The notes under the pieces: model-generated
Told to the model about the DNA's origin: nothing
The model's input: only the letters and a program-made list of their open reading frames with translations
Databases searched by the model: none
Source: Tabrizicola sp.
GTDB taxonomy: Bacteria; Pseudomonadota; Alphaproteobacteria; Rhodobacterales; Rhodobacteraceae
Reading direction: 5' to 3'
NCBI RefSeq assembly: GCF_016793705.1
Contig: NZ_JAEULO010000053.1
Coordinates: 1 to 32,000 of the forward strand
DNA: 32,000 nucleotides
Program-made: the position numbers and the translations under genes
In this document: positions 1 through 5,952 of the stretch, piece by piece
Layout of the letters: each line of letters opens with the position of its first letter
Position numbering within the stretch: position 1 is the first letter of the stretch

Positions 1-89
1 CCGATCTCCCGCTGGCTTGTGCCCCGGCGATGCTCGGCAAAGATCACCGCCCGCTCACCCCCATCCAGATGCAGCCCCCGCCTCTTCAT
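1..89 (-). CDS. IS30-like transposase, N-terminal fragment cut by the window edge
   Basis: This frame starts at an ATG read on the minus strand from base 89 and stays open to base 1, giving 29 residues. The stretch GERAVIFAEHRRGTSQREIG resembles the N-terminal helix-turn-helix of IS30-family transposases, which typically read like 'LTLEERR.I..L...G.S.REIA'. A purine-rich GGAGGGGGG lies just upstream of the start. Such a domain would bind the terminal inverted repeats of the element. The rest of the gene lies outside the window, so the DDE catalytic core cannot be checked. Upstream of the start (bases 90-140) no clear inverted repeat is visible, although a GAACCGCAACA string there loosely recalls IS30 ends. 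Another helix-turn-helix protein remains possible. Confidence 0.5.
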   Translation of the reverse strand, partial: MKRRGLHLDGGERAVIFAEHRRGTSQREI

Positions 90-160
90 CGCAACCCCCC
101 TCCAAACCTCACGTGTTGCGGTTCATTCTAGAGGAGAAGAATCCTTAACCTTTGGCGGGA

Positions 161-222
161 CGCTCCTCGTGCGCCTTCGGCTTCTCCTCGGCCGCGAGGA
201 ATGACGAAGTGCGCGACGAGCG
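161..222. repeat. Long imperfect palindrome, copy 1
   Basis: Two arms of about 28-30 bases, CGCTCCTCGTGCGCCTTCGG-type on the left and a GCGAGGAATGACGAAGTGCG-type arm on the right, are imperfect reverse complements separated by only a few bases. The same sequence family recurs at 4654-4748. It lies in non-coding DNA between the transposase fragment and the response regulator. It has the look of a REP/BIME-like dispersed repeat or a transcribed hairpin. No T-tract follows, so a classical terminator is unlikely. Confidence 0.65.
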
Positions 223-292
223 GCCTTTGACAGCCGCGATGCTTGCCGCCAATACTGGGGCAGGGCGGCCCGAGACCGTCCGGGGGGAACCA

Positions 293-670
293 GTGGCGCC
301 GCATGTCCTTCTGATCGAGGACGAACCGAACATCGCCGAGGCGATCCGCTTCCTCCTGTCCCGCGACGGGCTGCGCGTCAGCCATGCGACCGAGGGCAGG
401 GCCGCGCTGGGGATGTTGCGGCAGGACCCGCCGGACATGGTGATCCTCGACCACATGCTGCCGGGCCTCTCGGGGCTGGAGATCCTGACGGCGATCCGCG
501 CCGACCCGACCAGCCGCGACCTGCCGGTGATGATGCTGACCGCGCGAGGGCGCGACCGCGAGATGGCGGAACGCGCCGGGGCCGACCGCTTCATGACCAA
601 GCCCTTCTCCAACGCCGAAATCCTGGCCGAGGTCCGGGCGATGCTGGGTCGGGGGCTGGGCCACGGATGA
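293..670 (+). CDS. Single-domain response regulator (receiver only)
   Basis: The product is a 125-residue CheY-like receiver domain that would accept a phosphoryl group from a sensor kinase. Acidic residues sit at Glu9-Asp10, the phospho-acceptor is Asp53 in VILDHMLPG, a Thr follows in the MLTARG motif, and the conserved Lys is in TKPF near residue 103. There is no output domain after the receiver. I chose the GTG at 293 because a GGGGGGAA ribosome site lies just upstream and the receiver starts directly. Longer in-frame starts would read through the palindrome at 161-222. Its stop overlaps the next start by four bases (ATGA), so it is translationally coupled to the small membrane protein and, through it, to the symporter-kinase at 929. 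That kinase is its probable partner. Confidence 0.9.
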   Translation: MAPHVLLIEDEPNIAEAIRFLLSRDGLRVSHATEGRAALGMLRQDPPDMVILDHMLPGLSGLEILTAIRADPTSRDLPVMMLTARGRDREMAERAGADRFMTKPFSNAEILAEVRAMLGRGLGHG

Positions 671-927
671 GGCGGCCGAAGCGACCGCTGTTCCTGGCCC
701 GCGCGCCCTACCGGCGGCGACGGCTGCGCGATGCGGCGCGGCTTCTGCCGGTGCTGGGTGCGTTCCTGCTGCTTCTGCCGCTTCTCTGGGCGCCGGAGTC
801 GCGGATGTCGCTCAGCTCGGGCGACGTGATCTATTTCTTCTCGGTCTGGCTGCTGCTGATCGGCCTCGCCGCCGTCTTCGCCTCGGGGCTGCGCAGTGGC
901 GACGGCACGGACGAGGAGGAGGACTGA
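667..927 (+). CDS. Small two-helix membrane protein between regulator and kinase
   Basis: This 86-residue protein has a very basic N-terminus (RRPKRP, YRRRRLRD), a hydrophobic helix at about residues 26-42, a short loop, a second helix at about 55-72 and an acidic tail (DGTDEEED). The positive-inside rule suggests both termini face the cytoplasm. It overlaps the response regulator by four bases and ends one base before the GTG of the symporter-kinase, so the three genes form one coupled operon. I do not recognise a named family. By position it may help assemble or tune the sensor kinase, but that is inference from context only. Confidence 0.75.
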   Translation: MRRPKRPLFLARAPYRRRRLRDAARLLPVLGAFLLLLPLLWAPESRMSLSSGDVIYFFSVWLLLIGLAAVFASGLRSGDGTDEEED

Positions 928-928
928 G

Positions 929-3610
929 GTGCCCTTCAACCTGCTGGTCCTGGCCTGTTTCCTTTACGTCGCTTTCCTGTTCACCGTGGCCTTCGTGGTC
1001 GAGGGCCGGGCGGCGAAGGGGCGGCTCGGCTGGCTGCGCTCGCCGCTTGTATACACGCTCTCGCTGTCGATCTACTGCACCGCCTGGACCTTCTATGGCG
1101 CGGTCGGCTATGCGGCGCGATCCGGGCTGGAGTTCCTGACGATCTACTTCGGCCCGACGCTGGTCTTCGTCGGCTGGTGGTGGCTTCTGCGCAAGCTGGT
1201 CAGGATCGGGCGGCAGCACCGGGTGACTTCGATCGCCGACCTGATCTCCTCGCGCTACGGCAAGTCGAACACGCTGGGGGTGATCGTCACGCTGATCGCC
1301 GTGGTGGCCGCGACGCCCTATATCGCGCTGCAGTTGCAGTCGGTCGTGCTGTCCTTCGGCGTCTTCGCGAGCGCTGCGCCGGACGGGTCGCGCCCGCTCG
1401 ACCCCGGGCAGATCGCGGTCTGGGTGGCGGCGGGGCTGGCCTTCTTCACCATCCTCTTCGGCACCCGCAACCTCGACGCGCGCGAACAGCACCACGGCAT
1501 CGTCACAGCCATCGCGGTCGAGGCGGTGGTGAAGCTGGTGGCGCTCTTGGCGGTGGGCAGTTTCGTGGTCTGGGGCATCGCCGGGGGCGTGGCCGAGGTG
1601 ATCGCCCGGATCGACGCGGCGGACCTGGCCGCCTGGCAGGTCGCGCCGGGGCGCTGGACCGGGATCACCGTCCTGTCCGCCGCCGCGGTGATCTGCCTGC
1701 CGCGGATGTTCCAGGTCATGGTGGTGGAGAACGAGGACGAAGGCCATCTGGCGCGGGCGAGCTGGGCCTTCCCGCTGTATCTGATGGCGATGAGCCTGTT
1801 CATCGTGCCCATCGCGGTGGTCGGGCTGGAGCGGATGCCCGCAGGCGCGAACCCCGACATGTTCGTCCTGACCCTGCCGCTGGCCGAGGGGCGCGGGGGG
1901 CTGGCGATGCTGGCCTTCCTCGGCGGGTTCTCCTCGGCCACCTCGATGGTGATCGTCGAATCCATCGCGCTTGCCACGATGATTTCCAACCATGTGATGA
2001 TCCCCCTGTGGCTGCGCCTGCGTGCGGGGGCTGCCGAGGACGACCTGCGCCAGGTCGTGCTGATGGCGCGGCGGCTGGCCATCGCGGCGGTGCTGGCGCT
2101 GGGATACGGCTATTACCATGTCTCGGGCGGGTCGGCGGCGCTGGCCTCCATCGGGCTGGTCGCGTTTCTGGGCGTGGCGCAGGTGCTGCCCGCGCTGCTG
2201 GGCGGCATCTTCTGGCGCGGGGCGACGCGGACGGGGGCGATCCTGGGGCTGGTCACCGGGTTGGTGGTATGGGCCTATACCTCGTTCCTGCCCTCCTTCG
2301 GCCCCGGCGCGGTGCTGCCCGAGGCGGTGTTCGCCGAGGGGCTTCTGGGCTTTGGCTGGCTGCGCCCGCTGTCGCTGTTCGGCACCGAGGCGATGGACCC
2401 GATCATCCATGCGCTGTTCTGGTCGATGGCGCTGAACGTGCTGGCCTTCTGCGCGGGCTCGCTTCTCACCTTTCCCGGCCCGGTGGAGCGGTTGCAGGGC
2501 GCGGCCTTCGTCAATGTCTTCGAGGGCGCGGTCGGCCCGCAACGCTGGGCGCGCGGGCGGGCGGAGCCGGAGGCGCTTCTGGGCATGGCGCAGCGCATCC
2601 TGGGCGAGGAACTGGCGCTGCCTCTGTTCCAGTCCGAGGCGCGGGCGCAGGGCAAGGAGGGCTTCCTGCCCGACCCGACGCCCGGTTTCCTCGATGCGCT
2701 GGAGGCGCGGCTGTCGGGTTCGGTCGGGGCGGCGACGGCGCATGCGATGATCGGCCAGCTGGTGGGGCGGGCCACGGTCACGGTCGAGGACCTGATGGCG
2801 GTGGCCAGCGAATCGGCGCAGATCCTGGAATATTCCGCCCGGCTGGAAGCGCGGGAGACCGAGCTGACCCGCACGGCGGGCGCGCTGCGTGAGGCGAACG
2901 AGAAGCTGATGCAGATCTCGTTGCAGAAGGACGCTTTCCTCAGCCAGATCAGCCACGAACTGCGCACGCCGATGACCTCGATCCGGGCCTTCTCGGAAAT
3001 TTTGACCGAGGGCGACCTGCCGCCGGATCTGGTGATGCGCTATGGAAGGATCATCCATGACGAGGCGAAGCGGCTGACGCGGCTTCTGGACGACCTCCTG
3101 GACCTGTCGGTGCTGGAAAACGGCGCGGTGCAGCTGACGGTGGGGCTGGCCAGCCTGCAGGGCATGATCGACACCGCGCTGACGGCGGCGCGGGCGACGC
3201 GGCCCGAACGCGAGTTCCAGGTGATCCGCGACCTGCCCTCCGAGACGATCTACCTGAAGACCGACGCCGACCGGCTAACCCAGGTCTTCATCAACCTGAT
3301 CTCGAACGCGCGGAAATACTGCGATGCGGCCCGGCCCGAGCTGCGCATCGCCGTGCGGCACAAGGGGGGCCGGGTGACGGTGGATTTCGTCGACAACGGC
3401 AAGGGTATCGCCAAGGACAGCCAGGCGCTGATCTTCGAGAAATTCTCGCGCCTGACCGATGCCAACCGCGCCGGGGGGGCAGGGCTGGGTCTGGCGATCT
3501 GCCGCGAGATCATGCAGAATCTCGGCGGATCGGTCGCCTATGTGCCTGGGCAAGGGGGCGCGGCCTTCCGGGTGACGGTGCCCCTGCGGCTGGAGACGCT
3601 GGCGGCTTAA
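929..3610 (+). CDS. Na+/solute symporter-like sensor histidine kinase (SSF-HisKA-HATPase)
   Basis: This is an 893-residue fusion. Roughly residues 1-520 form a multi-pass sodium:solute symporter (SSF/SLC5-like) domain with about a dozen hydrophobic helices. A linker of about 100 residues and a predicted coiled coil (about 640-670) follow. The kinase core then shows the H-box with His676 in SHELRTPM, the N-box NLISNARKY, the G1 box DNGKGI and the G2 box GAGLGLAI. The architecture resembles CbrA/PrlS-type kinases, in which a transporter module is tied to signalling, but I see no PAS domain or fused receiver. The GTG at 929 has GGAGG upstream and follows the small membrane protein by one base. 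The transported or sensed solute cannot be told from the sequence. The likely phospho-partner is the receiver protein encoded two genes upstream. Confidence 0.92.
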   Translation: MPFNLLVLACFLYVAFLFTVAFVVEGRAAKGRLGWLRSPLVYTLSLSIYCTAWTFYGAVGYAARSGLEFLTIYFGPTLVFVGWWWLLRKLVRIGRQHRVTSIADLISSRYGKSNTLGVIVTLIAVVAATPYIALQLQSVVLSFGVFASAAPDGSRPLDPGQIAVWVAAGLAFFTILFGTRNLDAREQHHGIVTAIAVEAVVKLVALLAVGSFVVWGIAGGVAEVIARIDAADLAAWQVAPGRWTGITVLSAAAVICLPRMFQVMVVENEDEGHLARASWAFPLYLMAMSLFIVPIAVVGLERMPAGANPDMFVLTLPLAEGRGGLAMLAFLGGFSSATSMVIVESIALATMISNHVMIPLWLRLRAGAAEDDLRQVVLMARRLAIAAVLALGYGYYHVSGGSAALASIGLVAFLGVAQVLPALLGGIFWRGATRTGAILGLVTGLVVWAYTSFLPSFGPGAVLPEAVFAEGLLGFGWLRPLSLFGTEAMDPIIHALFWSMALNVLAFCAGSLLTFPGPVERLQGAAFVNVFEGAVGPQRWARGRAEPEALLGMAQRILGEELALPLFQSEARAQGKEGFLPDPTPGFLDALEARLSGSVGAATAHAMIGQLVGRATVTVEDLMAVASESAQILEYSARLEARETELTRTAGALREANEKLMQISLQKDAFLSQISHELRTPMTSIRAFSEILTEGDLPPDLVMRYGRIIHDEAKRLTRLLDDLLDLSVLENGAVQLTVGLASLQGMIDTALTAARATRPEREFQVIRDLPSETIYLKTDADRLTQVFINLISNARKYCDAARPELRIAVRHKGGRVTVDFVDNGKGIAKDSQALIFEKFSRLTDANRAGGAGLGLAICREIMQNLGGSVAYVPGQGGAAFRVTVPLRLETLAA

Positions 3611-3663
3611 CCGCTTGTGAAGGATGCGCGCATTAAGGTTCTGGCCATGGGGAAAGGGCCGCC

Positions 3664-4632
3664 ATGACCGCCGCATCGACTGACGTGATCCGCCGCAAGA
3701 TCGACCGTGCCCGCCCGATACAGGCGGAAGGCGCGCCGGGGGCCGACCGGGGCTGGCGGCTCGCGCTGGCCCGGGCGGCGCGGGATGCGATGGGGCTTGA
3801 CCTTGACTTCCGCAGCCTGACCATCGCGAGGGCCAGCCTGGCCGAGATTCTGGACCTGGTGCCGGACCGGGCGCTCTTGGCGCTGCTGGACGGGCCGATG
3901 GGTGGACTTGGGGTGATCATGCTCGCGCCGATGGTCACCGCGACCTTCATCGAGAAGCAGACGTTGGGGTGCCTTTCGACCCAGCCGCCCGGGCTCCGCA
4001 AGGCCAGCCGGATCGACGCGGCGATGGTGGCTGGCGTAGTCGACCGGGCGCTTGCGGGTCTGGACGAGGTGCTGGTGGAAGAAGCTGATCTCGCCTGGGC
4101 CGGGGGGTTCCGCTACGCCAGCTATCTGGAGGATGCGCGCCCCCTGGCCCTGATGCTGGAGGAAGCCGAATACCGCGTCCTTTCGGCCGAGGTGGCGCTT
4201 GGCGGCGGCGCGCGCGAGGGTGCGGTGGTCCTGGTGCTGCCCGCGGTCGGCCGGGGGGACAGCCCCGCCTTGGCCGCGAACGAGACCGCGGGCGAGGCGC
4301 CGCAGTTCGCTGCCGCGCTGTCGGCGCAGGTGATGCAGGCCGATTGCCGACTGGATGCGGTGATCGGGCGGCTGGTGCTGCCGCTGCGGCAGATCATGGC
4401 ATTGGCAGTGGGGGAAACGCTGCTCCTGCCCTTTGCGGCCCTGGACGCGGTGTCGCTGGAAACGCCGGACGGGCGCCATGTCGCCCCGGCCAGGCTGGGC
4501 CAGCACCGGGGCATGCGCGCCCTGAAGCTGAGCGAGGCGGTCCCCGTCCGGACGGCAGCGCCGGTGCCGCTCAGGTCCCCGGCGCAGGCCCTTCCGCCGG
4601 ACACGGGCCCGGAACTGCGCGCGACGGGGTAG
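3664..4632 (+). CDS. FliM/FliN-family flagellar motor switch (C-ring) protein
   Basis: The 322-residue product looks like a flagellar C-ring component. Residues about 40-200 resemble the FliM middle domain (a glycine-rich GPMGGLGVI segment, then a segment like 'EKQTLG' and a region ending in 'RIDAAMV'). Residues about 225-295 resemble a SpoA/FliN-type C-terminal domain, with VGETLLLPFAALDAVSLE followed by a glycine-rich HRGMRALKLSE end. The usual N-terminal FliM motif for CheY binding (LSQDEID-like) is not visible. No other flagellar gene lies in the window, so this is an orphan copy. It starts 53 bases after the kinase stop, and co-transcription with the kinase operon is possible. It could be an auxiliary switch protein or one that has drifted in function. 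Confidence 0.7.
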   Translation: MTAASTDVIRRKIDRARPIQAEGAPGADRGWRLALARAARDAMGLDLDFRSLTIARASLAEILDLVPDRALLALLDGPMGGLGVIMLAPMVTATFIEKQTLGCLSTQPPGLRKASRIDAAMVAGVVDRALAGLDEVLVEEADLAWAGGFRYASYLEDARPLALMLEEAEYRVLSAEVALGGGAREGAVVLVLPAVGRGDSPALAANETAGEAPQFAAALSAQVMQADCRLDAVIGRLVLPLRQIMALAVGETLLLPFAALDAVSLETPDGRHVAPARLGQHRGMRALKLSEAVPVRTAAPVPLRSPAQALPPDTGPELRATG

Positions 4633-4653
4633 GGGAGTCGTCGCAGCCGGGGT

Positions 4654-4748
4654 CGCTCGTCGTGCGTCTTCGACTTCTCCTCGCAGGGTCACACCGAGAG
4701 CCGGTGGGCCAGATCCAGAGCGAGGAGTGCACGAAGTCACCGACGAGC
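4654..4748. repeat. Long imperfect palindrome, copy 2 (with inserted loop)
   Basis: The arms CGCTCGTCGTGCGTCTTCGA... (from 4654) and CGAGGAGTGCACGAAGTCAC... (to 4748) are imperfect reverse complements and match the arms of copy 1 at 161-222 at most positions. Here the loop is about 37 bases long instead of a few. The element lies between two convergent genes (the FliM-like gene and the TIGR01244 gene) and might end transcripts from both sides, but no T-tract is present. Confidence 0.65.
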
Positions 4749-4761
4749 GCGCCGGAAAGGG

Positions 4762-5187
4762 TCAGCCCTTCGCCAGCGCCTCGATCTGCGGGCGCAGGTG
4801 GTCGAGCTGGTAGCCGAAACGGGCGGGCAGGCCGACCAGCTCGTCCGCCGGGCGCTTGCCGGCATTCGCGAGCGCCCAGACGATCGAGGAGCGGTTCCCG
4901 CTGGCGCAATAGGCGAAGACCGGCCCGGTCGAGGTGGCGATCGCCGCGCGCTGCGCCGCCACGTTCTCCAGCGTGAGCTGGCCGCCGATCACCGGGTTCG
5001 CCACGAAGACCAGCCCCAGCGCCTCGGCTGCCTTGCGCATCTCGGCAGTGTGCAGATGTGGCGGGATCTCGCCATCGGGGCGGTTGTCGATTACCGTGAC
5101 ATAGCCCGCCGCCTTGATCGCGGGCAGGTCGCCGGGTTCGATCTGCGGTGAAACGGCGTAGTCGGGGGTGATCGCGCGGATGTCCAT
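4762..5187 (-). CDS. TIGR01244/DUF442 family sulfur transferase-like protein
   Basis: The 141-residue protein belongs by pattern to the beta-lactamase-hydrolase-like (Blh N-terminal, DUF442, TIGR01244) group, which has a phosphatase/rhodanese-like fold. It has the N-terminal 'ISPQ'-type segment (VSPQIEPGDLPAIKAAGY), then VIDNRPDGE, and an active-site loop YCASGNRSS in which a Cys is followed four residues later by Arg, as in rhodanese loops. Relatives are linked to sulfide oxidation and persulfide metabolism, but a specific reaction cannot be assigned here. I chose the ATG at 5187 because GGAGAG lies directly upstream. An alternative ATG eight codons earlier lacks such a site. It is divergent from the DksA-like gene across a 150-base intergenic region that carries an FNR-type box. 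Confidence 0.8.
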   Translation of the reverse strand: MDIRAITPDYAVSPQIEPGDLPAIKAAGYVTVIDNRPDGEIPPHLHTAEMRKAAEALGLVFVANPVIGGQLTLENVAAQRAAIATSTGPVFAYCASGNRSSIVWALANAGKRPADELVGLPARFGYQLDHLRPQIEALAKG

Positions 5188-5273
5188 CTTTCTCTCCACT
5201 GGGTGCACCACCGGGGGCGCGGGGCCGGAATCGCGGCGACCTTAGCCAGCTTGCGGCAAAAGCGGAAGCGCCG

Positions 5274-5287
5274 TTGACTTGGGTCAA
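5274..5287. promoter_or_regulatory. FNR/FnrL-type operator
   Basis: TTGACTTGGGTCAA is a perfect dyad that fits the FNR/FnrL core TTGA-N6-TCAA. Its centre (5280.5) is about 41 bases before the start site implied by the -10-like TAAGGT at 5310-5315, which is the class II activator geometry. The site is 51 bases upstream of the DksA-like start codon. No binding data are available. Confidence 0.65.
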
Positions 5288-5337
5288 GGCGTGCCCGGGC
5301 CAAGCTGTCTAAGGTTGCGAAGAAACAGGAGGAACCG

Positions 5338-5670
5338 ATGCAGGGCAACCTGACCACGCCGATCCCGGTCCGCAAGGCCCAGCTCTTGAAACGTCTTGGC
5401 GAACTTGGCGCCCGACTGGAAGCGATCGAGGAAGAGCTTGATTCGCACCAGAACCCCGATTGGGAAGAGCTGGCGACCGAGCGCGAGGGAGACGAGGTTC
5501 TCGAAGCCACCGGCAATGCCGGCAAGGCCGAGATCACCCAGATCCGCGCGGCGCTGAAGCGCATCGAGGACGGCAGCTATGGGGACTGCGTCCGCTGCGG
5601 CGAGCCGATTGCCGAAGCGCGGCTCGACGCCTTGCCCTGGACCCCTCTGTGCCGGAGTTGCGCGACATGA
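5338..5670 (+). CDS. DksA/TraR-family C4 zinc-finger protein
   Basis: The 110-residue protein has a coiled-coil N-terminal part (about residues 11-75, rich in Glu, Leu and Lys) and a C-terminal C4 zinc finger, CVRCGEPI...LCRSC, the pattern of DksA/TraR proteins. Full DksA (about 150 residues) acts in the RNA polymerase secondary channel with ppGpp. Short relatives may do the same or act elsewhere. The acidic DxxDxA tip of canonical DksA is not evident, so DksA-like activity should not be assumed. AGGAGG lies 5 to 10 bases before the ATG at 5338. An FNR-type box lies upstream, suggesting oxygen-dependent control. Its stop overlaps the next start by four bases. Confidence 0.85.
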   Translation: MQGNLTTPIPVRKAQLLKRLGELGARLEAIEEELDSHQNPDWEELATEREGDEVLEATGNAGKAEITQIRAALKRIEDGSYGDCVRCGEPIAEARLDALPWTPLCRSCAT

Positions 5671-5873
5671 CTGCCCGCAAGACCCAACCAAAGCCCGCCG
5701 ACCTCGTGCGCGGCGAGGCCGAGCTTCTGGCCGCCGGATTCGAATTGCAGCATCAAGGGCTTGAGCTTCTGCTGGCGGAAATGCGTGCCCTTGCGGCGAT
5801 GATGCCGGGCGAGGATTCGCGGCTGCCGACGGATGCCGAGGTCGAGGCGGGTTTCGACAACATGCCGATCTGA
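5667..5873 (+). CDS. Small hypothetical protein coupled to the DksA-like gene
   Basis: A 68-residue frame starts at an ATG that overlaps the DksA-like stop codon (ATGA), so translation is probably coupled. The sequence begins MTARKTQPKPADLVRGEAEL, continues as a mostly helical, leucine-rich stretch (about residues 20-50) and ends in an acidic tail near EVEAGFDNMPI. No membrane segment, signal peptide or metal motif is visible, and I do not recognise a family. Its tight linkage suggests a shared role with the zinc-finger protein under the FNR-type box. No partner interaction can be inferred from the sequence. Confidence 0.7.
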   Translation: MTARKTQPKPADLVRGEAELLAAGFELQHQGLELLLAEMRALAAMMPGEDSRLPTDAEVEAGFDNMPI

Positions 5874-5894
5874 GCAACCCGGCGCGTGCGACCC

Positions 5895-5922
5895 TTGTAA
5901 AGTGGTCGGGGTTGTTTCTAAT
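5895..5922 (+). promoter_or_regulatory. Candidate sigma70-type promoter for the FadJ-like gene
   Basis: TTGTAA at 5895-5900 and TCTAAT at 5917-5922 are separated by 16 bases. They lie 31-58 bases before the ATG at 5953, in an otherwise GC-rich gap. Spacing and -10 match are good, the -35 match moderate. Confidence 0.45.
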
Positions 5923-5952
5923 TTGACCCGAAATCCGGGCAAGGGAACGGCA

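Noticed and set aside
812-3058. A 748-codon open frame on the minus strand, opposite the symporter-kinase
   Set aside because: Its product is rich in Arg, Gln, His and Pro with no domain, as expected for the antisense of GC-rich coding DNA. The plus strand has clear SSF and kinase motifs.
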